From assembly GCA_018061745.1 (NCBI GenBank), contig JAGOTN010000009.1:1-10565 (forward strand): a stretch of DNA of 10,565 nucleotides, read 5' to 3'. Source of the stretch: Minisyncoccota bacterium. GTDB lineage: Bacteria > Patescibacteriota > Minisyncoccia > Phycocordibacterales > JAACPR01. Position numbers and translations under genes: made by a program. Within the stretch, counting starts at the first letter, position 1; the number at the start of each line of letters is the position of its first letter. Positions 1-7,185 of this stretch are shown here, in pieces. Below the pieces are notes generated by a model that was not told the origin of the DNA, made no database searches, and saw nothing but the letters and a program-made list of their open reading frames with translations.

Positions 1-2
1 AA

Positions 3-224
3 GAGTCTGCGCAGGAAATTATTAAGTATGTGAGTGAATTGCAAAAGCATTTGAAATCGTATGAGGAATTTCACTCTAAACTAGGAAATACTTTAGGAAC
101 TGCAGTGAATCACTACAATGCTTCGAACAAAGAGTTTGGAAAGATTGATAAAGATATTTTGAAAATCGCGGGGAGCAAGATGGAGTTGGATTTACCGAAG
201 TTGGAGAAACCGGATGAGGATTAA
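3..224 (+). CDS. rmuC: RmuC family DNA recombination protein, C-terminal fragment
   Basis: The reading frame is open to the left window edge and ends at TAA 222-224, so only about the last 73 residues are present. The GTG at 30 is internal and is not a start. The visible part (AQEIIKYVSELQKHL, then KLGNTLGTAVNHYN, then EFGKIDKDILKIAG) matches the C-terminal helical tail I associate with CPR RmuC proteins, including the acidic end DLPKLEKPDED. RmuC proteins have a PD-(D/E)XK nuclease-like core and an N-terminal membrane helix or coiled coil, and limit inversions and other rearrangements at repeats. The nuclease core lies outside the window and cannot be checked. The call rests on the tail alone. 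A hairpin terminator follows 22 bases after the stop. Confidence 0.72.
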   Translation, partial: ESAQEIIKYVSELQKHLKSYEEFHSKLGNTLGTAVNHYNASNKEFGKIDKDILKIAGSKMELDLPKLEKPDED

Positions 225-246
225 ATAAATATTGTTTATAAAAGAA

Positions 247-282
247 AAATCCCGTCAGCATTACCTGGTACGGGGTTTATTT
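247..282 (+). terminator. Rho-independent terminator after rmuC
   Basis: AAATCCCGT (247-255) pairs with ACGGGGTTT (270-278), with one U-G wobble in the + strand RNA. An inner CAG/CTG extends the stem. The right arm runs into TTTATTT. In the opposite direction the stem has an A-C mismatch but is followed by a T-rich stretch, so it may also serve the convergent gene ending at 281. The left flank AAAGAAAAATCCCGT recurs at 7182-7196. Confidence 0.65.
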
Positions 283-922
283 AGGTCAAACTTGAAAAGT
301 TTGCCCAAAGCCTCAACTCTTCCTCTTGGTATTGGATTCTCGGATCATCTTCTCGAGCAATCCGACAACCAATTTTTTCCTGTAGTTCTTCAGGAATTTC
401 TCTTCCAAAAGTTGAGCTTTTCCACACCAATTTGGCTTCTTTCATGGTGTGTTGATCCATTTCTTCTTTCAGGATCCATGAAAGTTCCAACTTTTCTTGG
501 TTGACCGTGCGAGCCAACCAACATTGCAGAACTTTCATCATGTTGTTGCTGGAATTTGTTTCCAGCTCTCCTTGTGTGGCTGCTACGCTGTATTCCCCAA
601 AGGGTACCACAAGGAATGTTTTATTTCCTTTCTCATCAACGGTCCATTCGGACAGCACTAGGACGTGTGCCATCCTGCTTGCGATGAGTTGAGGTGAGAG
701 CAATCTCACCTGGCCAACTTTCACATTTGTGTCGTAAGCTGACACGAGTTCTTTGAAGTGTGAACCTCTTTCTTTTTCTTCTGACTGCGCAGATTTTTCC
801 GGACAGAAGTTCTCTTCATCGCATGGGATGAGTCTGATGTGTCTTTCTTGGAACCAGTCCAAGAGCCTTCTTTTCTGGTATTCGGGGACTGGAGTTGTCT
901 TGAGTTGCGGTAGTTTTGCCAT
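281..922 (-). CDS. Conserved-looking hypothetical protein, 213 aa, GC outlier
   Basis: An intact 213-residue protein starts at ATG 922 and ends at TAA 281. No signal peptide, membrane helix or known catalytic motif is visible. Patches that look constrained are VGQVRLLSPQL (about 70-80), VPFGEYSVAATQGEL (about 106-120), WLARTV (about 134-139) and a C-terminal EDDPRIQYQEEE. From memory this pattern resembles an uncharacterised family of about 200 residues in several phyla, but I cannot name it. Base composition is unlike the neighbours, roughly 45-50% GC by eye against about 30% for recR, cysS and corA, which suggests recent acquisition or strong codon selection. It stands alone, with its own TTGACT/TAAAAT promoter, divergent from rplU. 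The function is unknown and I assign none. Confidence 0.8.
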   Translation of the reverse strand: MAKLPQLKTTPVPEYQKRRLLDWFQERHIRLIPCDEENFCPEKSAQSEEKERGSHFKELVSAYDTNVKVGQVRLLSPQLIASRMAHVLVLSEWTVDEKGNKTFLVVPFGEYSVAATQGELETNSSNNMMKVLQCWLARTVNQEKLELSWILKEEMDQHTMKEAKLVWKSSTFGREIPEELQEKIGCRIAREDDPRIQYQEEELRLWANFSSLT

Positions 923-954
923 AATCTAAAGATCGTTTAGGTTGAATTTATTAA

Positions 955-983
955 ATTTTATCATACTTAACCGTACTAGTCAA
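955..983 (-). promoter_or_regulatory. Sigma70-type promoter for the 213-aa orphan gene
   Basis: On the minus strand, -35 TTGACT (978-983) and -10 TAAAAT (955-960) are separated by exactly 17 bases. Transcription would start near 948, giving a leader of about 26 bases before ATG 922. No clear Shine-Dalgarno sequence precedes the ATG. Confidence 0.6.
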
Positions 984-1005
984 GTATATAAAAACCATTA
1001 ATATC

Positions 1006-1033
1006 TTGCAAAAAACAGGGGATTGTGTAGAAT
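1006..1033 (+). promoter_or_regulatory. Promoter of rplU placing the start at or next to the ATG
   Basis: TTGCAA (1006-1011) and TAGAAT (1028-1033) are separated by 16 bases. The -10 box ends 10 bases before ATG 1044, so the mRNA would begin about 3-4 bases from the start codon. This argues against the upstream in-frame TTG at 1023, which would lie inside the promoter. Confidence 0.55.
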
Positions 1034-1043
1034 ATTGGGACTT

Positions 1044-1424
1044 ATGACAGAAGCAACAGAAGAAGTTAAAAAAGTGGTTAAAAAGCCAATTAAAAACTCT
1101 AAGAAAGAGGGGGATTTTGCTGTAATTGAAACAGGTGGAAAGCAATACCTTGTTTTCGTTGGAGATGAAGTAAAAATCGAAAAACTAGTAGACGGAAGCA
1201 AATTGGGAGATAAAATCACTTTCGAAAAAGTTTTATTAAAAGATACAGGAACTGCAACAGTAATCGGAACACCACATATCTCAGGAGCAAAAGTTACTGC
1301 ACAAGTTATTGAAATTGGACGATCTCCAAAAATTGATATTGTTAAATACAAAGCTAAAACTCGATACTTCAAGAAAATCGGTCACCGACAACAATTTTTT
1401 AAGATCAAAATCCTTTCTGTATAA
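1044..1424 (+). CDS. rplU: 50S ribosomal protein L21 (bL21)
   Basis: This 126-residue protein binds 23S rRNA in the large ribosomal subunit. The family signature is clear: FAVIETGGKQYLV (25-37), and near the C-terminus a basic YKAKTRYFKKIGHRQQFFKIKI segment (about 102-123) corresponding to the usual hydrophobic/basic GHRQ-FT-KI motif. Canonical L21 begins about at the FAVI segment, so residues 1-24 are an extra, lysine-rich N-terminal extension (MTEATEEVKKVVKKPIKNSK). ATG 1044 is chosen because the promoter -10 box ends at 1033. In most bacteria rplU is followed by rpmA (L27); here L27 lies 6.5 kb away on the other strand. The gene is followed by a large inverted repeat at 1447-1525. Confidence 0.93.
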   Translation: MTEATEEVKKVVKKPIKNSKKEGDFAVIETGGKQYLVFVGDEVKIEKLVDGSKLGDKITFEKVLLKDTGTATVIGTPHISGAKVTAQVIEIGRSPKIDIVKYKAKTRYFKKIGHRQQFFKIKILSV

Positions 1425-1446
1425 TTAACAGATTTAGGTAATATCT

Positions 1447-1525
1447 AATAAATAAAAACAGCAAATATTTTTGCATCCGCAGGCAAAGCCGAGGACCGCA
1501 AAAATATTTGCTGTTTTTATTTATT
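1447..1525. terminator. Large perfect inverted repeat, likely bidirectional terminator of rplU and recR
   Basis: A 28-bp left arm (1447-1474) is the exact reverse complement of 1498-1525. Each strand shows an A-tract, a CAGC/GCTG core and a T-tract (GCTGTTTTTATTTATT on +). The 23-base loop (1475-1497) contains its own small hairpin, GGC-AAA-GCC flanked by TCC and GGA. The right arm covers the recR stop codon (1521-1523). A simple terminator rarely needs a 28-bp perfect stem, so a palindromic element adopted as a terminator is possible. Confidence 0.75.
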
Positions 1526-2120
1526 TCCTATTCTCTAAAGCGTTTTTAATTGTATCTTTATCCGCGTACTCAAGTTCTGATCCTGTTGAAAGTCCTCGTC
1601 CAAGTGTTGAGATTTTTAAATTGTAACTAGCTAATTCATTTCTCAAAAAAGTAGCAGTGTTGTCTCCGTCTGGGTTTGCGCTTAGCGCTAAAATAATTTC
1701 TTCCAAACCTTTTTCTTTTTTTCTTTCAATTAAAGCTACTAATTCTTTAAAACGAATAAATTTTTGAGCTTCACTTTCTAAGATAGGGAGTTGACCACCT
1801 AATACAAAATAATATCCATGAAATCCATCACTCTTTTCTATTGCCTCTAAATCAGTGTCTCGTGCAATAACCATTAATTGAGAATGATCTCTATTTTGAA
1901 AACAAATTTCGCAGATATTTAAATTGTTTGATTTTGTAAAATATTTAAAACAATCTTGGCAAACACTAATATTTCTTCGCACTTGAGGAATTAAAGCAGA
2001 AAGTTCACGAACGTACTGTTCATTTTTCCGGAGTAAAAAATAAACAAATCTTTTTGCTTGTCTCGGTCCAATCCCTGGAAATTCTCTAAAATATTCTGTT
2101 AATTTTTCTATGTCGTTCAT
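1521..2120 (-). CDS. recR: Recombination mediator protein RecR
   Basis: This 199-residue protein has the usual length and domain order for RecR, which acts with RecF/RecO to load RecA on gapped DNA. A helix-hairpin-helix region lies at FPGIGPRQAKRF (14-25). A C4 zinc finger uses C54-x2-C57 and C70-x2-C73. A TOPRIM domain follows (about 82-175), with VIARDTDLEAIE, a YYFVLGGQLP segment and LALSANPDGDNTATFL. The C-terminal GRGLSTGSELEYAD corresponds to the conserved G-RG-P-G-ELEY-D segment. It lies 17 bases downstream of dnaB and is probably co-transcribed with it. An in-frame TAA just upstream of ATG 2120 fixes the start. Its stop codon is inside the shared inverted repeat. Confidence 0.95.
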   Translation of the reverse strand: MNDIEKLTEYFREFPGIGPRQAKRFVYFLLRKNEQYVRELSALIPQVRRNISVCQDCFKYFTKSNNLNICEICFQNRDHSQLMVIARDTDLEAIEKSDGFHGYYFVLGGQLPILESEAQKFIRFKELVALIERKKEKGLEEIILALSANPDGDNTATFLRNELASYNLKISTLGRGLSTGSELEYADKDTIKNALENRK

Positions 2121-2137
2121 TGTTGTTTACATTTCAA

Positions 2138-3499
2138 TTAAAAGGCATCAATTCCACTTCCATGTTCAGATTTATCAATTTCCTTGAAAGATGTTTTTGC
2201 GTTGTCGAAGAATAATTCAACCATACCTGTGGCACCGTTTCTGTGCTTTTCAATTAGAATTTCGGTAACATTATTTCTTTCAGAAATATCTTTGTATTTA
2301 CTTTCATTGTGAATAAACATAACCACATCGGCATCTTGCTCAATAGAACCAGAATCTCGAAGATCGGATAGGCGAGGGCGACCTCCACGGGCTTCAACTG
2401 CACGAGAAAGTTGTGACAAACAAAGAACAGGAACATTTAATTCTCTTGCCATAGATTTCATTGCACGAGAAAGTTCTGTAACTTGTTGCACCATGTTGTC
2501 TGAGTTTTTACTTGCGGCAGGTGTTGCGAGTTGAAGGTAATCGATCACGATAAGACCAAGATTATTTTCACTCTTTAATCTTCGTGCAACAGATCGCATC
2601 GCAAGAACACTTTTTCCTGCTTCATCATCAATGTAAATTGGTGCTTTTGATAAAGTGTCTAAAGCTTTACTGATACTATCAAAATCATCACTACCTAATT
2701 GTTTACCGGTTCTAATTTTCCATAAATCTACTTGTGATTGAGCTGAAAGCATTCTATCAATCAATTGTTGTGATGACATTTCGAGTGAAAAAATTCCAAC
2801 AGAAATATTGTGATTAACGGCAGCACGACGCGCCATGTCTACAGCAAGAGATGTTTTTCCTTGAGAAGGTCGAGCTGCAAGAATAATTAAATCTGAAGGT
2901 TGGAAACCAGAAAGCATTTTATCCAAACTCGCAAAACCAGTTGGAACTCCACGAAGAGAATCTTCAGAATTACTCAATTTTTCAATTCTTTCCCAAGTTT
3001 CTGTTAGACCATCTTTAATCGCTTGCATTGATTTTGATGAAGGCAATTTTGTAACAGCAAAAACTTTTTTCTCTGCAATATCTAAAATTTCCTCAACATC
3101 TTTACTGTCGTCATATCCGAGTTGAGAAATATCAGAGGATACTTGGATTAATCCACGCATCAAAGATTTTTTTTGAACAACTTCCGCATAGTATTTTACG
3201 TTTGCTGAAGAAGGAACGCTTTCTGTTAATTCTGCGAGATAAGATTTTCCTCCAACTTGATCAAGGTTTCCTTTTTCTTGAAGCCTGTTAGACATCGAAA
3301 GAATGTCGATAGGTTTTCCTTGAGATTGAAGATCCATCATTGTTTCGTAAATTTTTCGATGTCTTTCAGCGTAAAAAGATTCGGAATTAATAATATCGAA
3401 AACTTCAAACACAGCTTCAGGACGAAGCATAATAGAACCCAAGACAGCTTTCTCGCTTTCTATTGATTGTGGTGGAATTCTTAAACCATCTTTAGACAT
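2138..3499 (-). CDS. dnaB: Replicative DNA helicase DnaB
   Basis: This is the hexameric 5'-3' helicase of the replication fork, 453 residues from ATG 3499. The N-terminal primase-interacting domain starts with RIPPQSIESEKAVLGS (7-22). The RecA-like C-terminal domain has Walker A ARPSQGKTS (209-217), Walker B LIVIDYLQL (316-324), the SQLSRAVEARGGRPRLSDLRDSGSIEQDAD segment (about 362-391) and KHRNGATG (about 418-425). No intein is present. A longer reading using TTG 3523 adds MACDKLYS, but ATG 3499 sits directly before the family-like N-terminus and is preferred. The gene follows cysS on the same strand, with a possible promoter at 3546-3573, and is followed closely by recR. Confidence 0.96.
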   Translation of the reverse strand: MSKDGLRIPPQSIESEKAVLGSIMLRPEAVFEVFDIINSESFYAERHRKIYETMMDLQSQGKPIDILSMSNRLQEKGNLDQVGGKSYLAELTESVPSSANVKYYAEVVQKKSLMRGLIQVSSDISQLGYDDSKDVEEILDIAEKKVFAVTKLPSSKSMQAIKDGLTETWERIEKLSNSEDSLRGVPTGFASLDKMLSGFQPSDLIILAARPSQGKTSLAVDMARRAAVNHNISVGIFSLEMSSQQLIDRMLSAQSQVDLWKIRTGKQLGSDDFDSISKALDTLSKAPIYIDDEAGKSVLAMRSVARRLKSENNLGLIVIDYLQLATPAASKNSDNMVQQVTELSRAMKSMARELNVPVLCLSQLSRAVEARGGRPRLSDLRDSGSIEQDADVVMFIHNESKYKDISERNNVTEILIEKHRNGATGMVELFFDNAKTSFKEIDKSEHGSGIDAF

Positions 3500-3545
3500 G
3501 GAGTACAGTTTATCACAAGCCAAAATCTCATCATTTATTCAGAAG

Positions 3546-3573
3546 TTTATAATCTGTGCTTAATGTGGGTAAA
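3546..3573 (-). promoter_or_regulatory. Possible internal promoter for dnaB-recR
   Basis: On the minus strand TTTACC (3568-3573) and TATAAA (3546-3551) are 16 bases apart in the gap between the end of cysS and dnaB. A second -10-like GATAAA with upstream TG ends 9 bases before ATG 3499. Either could allow dnaB-recR to be transcribed independently of corA-cysS. No terminator hairpin was found in this gap. Confidence 0.35.
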
Positions 3574-3574
3574 A

Positions 3575-4969
3575 CTAAACTAGGCTTATTTTTGGGCCTT
3601 CAGGAGTATCTTTAATATCATATCCCTCATCAATAATCATCTCTCGTAAAGCATCGGCTTTTATGAAATCTCCTATTTTTCTAGATTGTTCTCTTTCATT
3701 AATTAGTTGCTGAACAGTGTCAGGAACATTTATTTGAATTTTTGATGCTAGGTTTGAAATAGCTTCTAAGTTTAATCCTAAAACTTTATCAAAATCTAAA
3801 ATAGTAGCTTTTTTGTCTTTTTCAGAAACTGAAGAATTTTTTAGTAATTCCCAAATTGTTGCAATCGCTTGTGGAGTGTTTAAGTCATCATTTAATGATT
3901 TAAGAAATTTGTCTTTGTATGTAGAATTTATTTCTCCACCTTTTTCAAAATTTGAAATTTGAATGACTAATTTTTCATATGCTGTTTTTGATGCAATAAG
4001 CGCTTCCCATGTAAAATTAATTTGAGTTTTATAATCTGCAGTTAGAAGCCAATATCGATAGGCTAGGGGAGAGATATTTTTTTTCAATAAATCATCAATG
4101 TAAATATCGTTACCAAGTGATTTAGAAATTTTTTCGTTATTAATTAGTATGTGTTTAAAATGTAACCAAAAATTTGCTTGCTCTTTTCCATTTGCAGATT
4201 CTGATTGAGCAATTTCATTGTTGTGATGAACAGGGATGTGATCAATTCCTCCTGTATGTATGTCAAAAGTTTCTCCTAAATATTTTTTAGACATTGCAGA
4301 ACATTCGATATGCCATCCTGGGAAACCAATACCCCAAGGAGATTCCCATTCTTGTTGTCTTTTGTCTTCTAGTTTTGAAAATTTCCACAATGCAAAGTCT
4401 GTAGGATTTTTTTTCTCTTCATTTATTTCAACTCGAGCACCTTCTTTTAAATTTTCAAGATTTATATTTCCAAGTTTTCCGTATGGTGGGTAAGTGGATG
4501 TGTCGAAATAAATCCCATCTGATGTTTGGTATGTGTGACCTTTTTTCTCCAGAATCTGAATCATTTCGATTTGTTCTTTTATATGATCAGTGGCTTTTGG
4601 AAAAAGAGTATTTTCAGTATTAATATTTAAAAGTTTTAAATCATCAAAGAAATATTTTGTTACTTCATTTATGATGTCTTGCGCGCGAAGCTTCGCTTCG
4701 CGCGCCTTCTTCTCAACCTTATCGTCACCACCATCACCATCATCTGTTAAATGACCAACATCAGTAATATTTATAACTTGATTAACTTTATACCCCTGAT
4801 ACAAAAAAAATCTTTTTAAAATATCAGCAAAAATATAAGCTCGCATATTACCAATATGAGCCTTACTATAAACAGTAGGACCACAATGATACATAGAAAC
4901 TTCTCCTGTTTTTATTGGTTCAAATAATTCTATTTCTCCCGAAAGTGTATTGTGAAAAAAAGTTTTCAT
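3575..4969 (-). CDS. cysS: Cysteinyl-tRNA synthetase
   Basis: This 464-residue class I aminoacyl-tRNA synthetase charges tRNA-Cys with cysteine. The class I signatures are HIGN (38-41) and KISKS (280-284). The zinc site that selects cysteine is intact by alignment with the E. coli enzyme: C29 in CGPTVY, C223 in GWHIECSAMS, and H248 and E252 in HHNNEIAQSE. The C-terminal anticodon-recognition region contains DFIKADALREMIIDEGYDIKDTPEG, typical of the family. After ITDV there is a small acidic insertion (GHLTDDGDGGDD, about 72-83) seen in many bacterial variants. Residues 89-96 are encoded by a GC-rich perfect hairpin that stands out from the A/T-rich gene. Only 3 bases separate it from the upstream corA, so the two are probably one operon. 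The stop is TAG. Confidence 0.96.
   Translation of the reverse strand: MKTFFHNTLSGEIELFEPIKTGEVSMYHCGPTVYSKAHIGNMRAYIFADILKRFFLYQGYKVNQVINITDVGHLTDDGDGGDDKVEKKAREAKLRAQDIINEVTKYFFDDLKLLNINTENTLFPKATDHIKEQIEMIQILEKKGHTYQTSDGIYFDTSTYPPYGKLGNINLENLKEGARVEINEEKKNPTDFALWKFSKLEDKRQQEWESPWGIGFPGWHIECSAMSKKYLGETFDIHTGGIDHIPVHHNNEIAQSESANGKEQANFWLHFKHILINNEKISKSLGNDIYIDDLLKKNISPLAYRYWLLTADYKTQINFTWEALIASKTAYEKLVIQISNFEKGGEINSTYKDKFLKSLNDDLNTPQAIATIWELLKNSSVSEKDKKATILDFDKVLGLNLEAISNLASKIQINVPDTVQQLINEREQSRKIGDFIKADALREMIIDEGYDIKDTPEGPKISLV
4681..4705. repeat. GC-rich perfect hairpin inside cysS
   Basis: GCGCGCGAAGC (4681-4691) and GCTTCGCGCGC (4695-4705) are exact reverse complements separated by TTC. 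The 25-base element begins exactly on a codon boundary of cysS and encodes A-R-E-A-K-L-R-A. Its GC content (17 of 25) contrasts with the roughly 30% GC around it. An aligned comparison with the E. coli enzyme in this segment suggests no net length change. Confidence 0.85.
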
Positions 4970-4972
4970 ATT

Positions 4973-5899
4973 TTAAAACCATTTCTTTTGTTTGAATAAT
5001 GCAAACATCATTAAAGATAGAGCTACCATAATAGAAATTATTTTCCAGAAATCAAAAGGATCTCCTATTATTGGCATAAAGTTAGCATTCATTCCAAAAA
5101 TTCCAGCAAGTAAAGCTAAAGGGAAGAAAATAAATGACATTAATGTAAGGTTCTTAACAATTTCATTTTGTTTTGTAGATAGAAGAGAATCGTTTGTCAT
5201 TCTTAATTCATTTAAATATTCTTTTGCATTTTCAATTTTTCTTGCAACTTTGTAATATTCACTAAGTATTGAATGTAAATGATATCTAAAGTCTTCGCCA
5301 AAAAACTTTTGCCCCGCAATTTCAAAAGATTTCAAAACTTCTTCATGAGAACTTAAAGATTCTTTGAAAGTAAGGATAACTCTGTTTAATCTTGAAATTT
5401 CAGTAACCATTTGTTTTTCTTCGCCATGGAATATTTTATTTTCAGTTTCTGAAATTAAATCTTGAACCATTTCTATTTTGTTCAACATTTGTTTGTAAAA
5501 ATGTTTTGACATGTAGTAAAAAACATAACCACTGTGATTTGCTAAATCACTTTTATCTAAAATTGACTGAACCTCAAATACTTTTGCAAAATCATCTAGA
5601 GCATCAATGTTGTCGTAGTGGGTTGTTATTATAAAATTTTTTCCGATTATAAAATCTATTTCCTGAGTTCTTTTTGTTTCTGTATCATCTACATGAGGCG
5701 AATAAGAATATGGAAAATGTAAAATCAAATAAAGAAATTTTGGATGAACATCAACGTGAGACCGAATAGAAGGACTAATTAATTCATTGGCAACAACTGG
5801 TGTAATATCAAATTCTTCTATTAATTGCCTAACTTCTGTATTTGTAGGATTTTCAAGATCTATCCATTTAACATCTTTGTAAATTGAATCTGTTCGCAT
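4973..5899 (-). CDS. corA: CorA family Mg2+/divalent cation channel
   Basis: A 308-residue member of the CorA family of pentameric inner-membrane Mg2+ channels. The long N-terminal cytoplasmic part has predicted alpha/beta then extended helical character (residues about 1-245). The two C-terminal membrane helices are at about 249-268 and 285-301. The signature GMN triplet at 269-271 ends the first helix (LLAGIFGMNANF), and the basic C-terminal KQKKWF fits the cytoplasmic ring. The metal specificity (Mg, Co, Ni, or efflux in some homologues) cannot be read from the sequence. It is the first gene of a likely corA-cysS operon, and its promoter is back to back with that of the protease gene. Confidence 0.93.
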   Translation of the reverse strand: MRTDSIYKDVKWIDLENPTNTEVRQLIEEFDITPVVANELISPSIRSHVDVHPKFLYLILHFPYSYSPHVDDTETKRTQEIDFIIGKNFIITTHYDNIDALDDFAKVFEVQSILDKSDLANHSGYVFYYMSKHFYKQMLNKIEMVQDLISETENKIFHGEEKQMVTEISRLNRVILTFKESLSSHEEVLKSFEIAGQKFFGEDFRYHLHSILSEYYKVARKIENAKEYLNELRMTNDSLLSTKQNEIVKNLTLMSFIFFPLALLAGIFGMNANFMPIIGDPFDFWKIISIMVALSLMMFALFKQKKWF

Positions 5900-5905
5900 G
5901 AAAAT

Positions 5906-5934
5906 ATTTTAACACTATTTTGTTTGACTGGCAC
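5906..5934 (-). promoter_or_regulatory. Candidate corA promoter, leaderless geometry
   Basis: On the minus strand GTGCCA (5929-5934) and TAAAAT (5906-5911) are 17 bases apart. The -10 box ends 6 bases before ATG 5899, so transcription would start at or just inside the start codon. The -35 matches the consensus at only 4 of 6 positions. Confidence 0.4.
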
Positions 5935-5952
5935 TAATACTTTTGCGATACT
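5924..5952 (+). promoter_or_regulatory. Promoter of the S41 protease gene
   Basis: TTGACT (5924-5929) and GATACT (5947-5952) are separated by 17 bases. The -10 box ends 10 bases before ATG 5963, giving a leader of about 4 bases. Because the promoter covers 5924-5952, the longer reading from TTG 5924 is unlikely to be the true start. Confidence 0.6.
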
Positions 5953-5962
5953 TGTTAGACTT

Positions 5963-7183
5963 ATGAAAAAATATTTAAAGCACATTTCGAAAAATTTATT
6001 CTTTGCAGCCTTCTCAATAATTCTTGTACTTGGAATTTTCGGGGTAGGATTTTTTATAGGAAATGAAAGTAAGAGAGGGGAATCTGTAAGTTTAAATGCA
6101 CAATCTCCTGCAGATTTAGAAAATTTTTGGAAAGTTTGGGCTTTGATTGATGAAAAATATGTTCCTGCTTCAACTTCTGTTTCTATAGATAATGAAACTA
6201 GAGTTCAAGGTGCTATACAAGGAATGGTTGATTCTCTAGGTGATCCTTATTCAAGATTTTTAGTTCCAGAACAAAATAAAGCTTTCAATGAAAGTATAAG
6301 CGGTAATTTTTCAGGTGTAGGAATGGAGGTCGGAGAAAAAGATTCTATTCTTGTTGTTATTTCTCCTATCAAAGACACACCTGCTGAAAAAGCTGGTATT
6401 AAAGCTGGAGATATTATTTTACAAATAGATGGAAAAGTAACTTCTGAAATGTCCGTTGATGAAGCCGTTGGATTAATTCGTGGAGAAAAAGGTACTACCG
6501 TTGAGTTTGTGCTTGCTAGAGAAGGTGAAAAAGGATCACTTTCTATTAAAGTTGTTCGAGACAATATAAGAATTCCTACTTTAGAATATGAAAAAAGAAA
6601 AGATGGGATATTTGTAATCTCACTATTTAATTTCTCAGCTGGTGTAGAAAACGATTTTAGAAAAGCATTAAGAGAGTTTGTTTTATCAAAATCAGATAAG
6701 TTGATTATTGATCTTCGAGGAAATCCAGGTGGATATTTAGATGCTGCTGTTGATATTTCAAGTTGGTTTCTTCCAGCAGGAAAAATAGTTGTACAAGAAG
6801 ATTTTGGAAAAGATACTGAACCTAAAGTTTTTAGAAGCAAAGGATACAACATTTTTAATGAAAATTTGAAGATGGTTGTCCTTGTGGATAATGGATCAGC
6901 TAGTGCTTCAGAAATTGTTGCAGGTGCTTTGAAAGAACATAATATCGCTCAAATCGTTGGAGAGAAAACATATGGAAAAGGTTCTGTTCAAGAATTAATT
7001 CCGATTTCAAAAGACACTTCTCTTAAGCTAACAATTGCTCGATGGCTTACACCAAACGGAGTTTCTATCTCAGACTCAGGTCTAGAACCGAATGTTGTTG
7101 TTGAAAGAGTTTCAAAAGATTTAAAGAATGATAAAGATATGCAATTAGAAAAGGCTGTAGACATTCTATTGAAGAAAAAATAA
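5963..7183 (+). CDS. S41 family carboxy-terminal processing protease (CtpA/CtpB-like)
   Basis: A 406-residue serine protease expected to be anchored in the cytoplasmic membrane with the catalytic part outside. Residues 11-32 form an uncleaved-looking membrane helix after a basic start (MKKYLKHISKN). An S41 N-terminal segment includes MVDSLGDPYSRFL (88-100), a PDZ domain spans about 112-198 (with SGVGMEV and AGIKAGDIILQIDG), and the protease core follows. The Ser-Lys catalytic dyad is visible as S314 in DNGSASASEI and K339 in TYGKGSVQ. The LIIDLRGNPGGYLD strand (247-260) is the family oxyanion and core motif. Such enzymes trim C-termini of secreted or envelope proteins, and the substrate here is unknown. 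It is a single gene with its own promoter, divergent from corA. Confidence 0.94.
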   Translation: MKKYLKHISKNLFFAAFSIILVLGIFGVGFFIGNESKRGESVSLNAQSPADLENFWKVWALIDEKYVPASTSVSIDNETRVQGAIQGMVDSLGDPYSRFLVPEQNKAFNESISGNFSGVGMEVGEKDSILVVISPIKDTPAEKAGIKAGDIILQIDGKVTSEMSVDEAVGLIRGEKGTTVEFVLAREGEKGSLSIKVVRDNIRIPTLEYEKRKDGIFVISLFNFSAGVENDFRKALREFVLSKSDKLIIDLRGNPGGYLDAAVDISSWFLPAGKIVVQEDFGKDTEPKVFRSKGYNIFNENLKMVVLVDNGSASASEIVAGALKEHNIAQIVGEKTYGKGSVQELIPISKDTSLKLTIARWLTPNGVSISDSGLEPNVVVERVSKDLKNDKDMQLEKAVDILLKKK

Positions 7184-7185
7184 AG

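Noticed and set aside
5924..5962. Longer N-terminus for the S41 protease from TTG 5924
   Set aside because: The added residues would be encoded by the promoter itself, and ATG 5963 begins a standard basic-then-hydrophobic anchor (MKKYLKHISKN).
6247..6852. 201-codon ORF on the minus strand inside the protease gene
   Set aside because: It is the antisense shadow of a confidently identified gene. Its serine/proline-rich product has no recognisable features.
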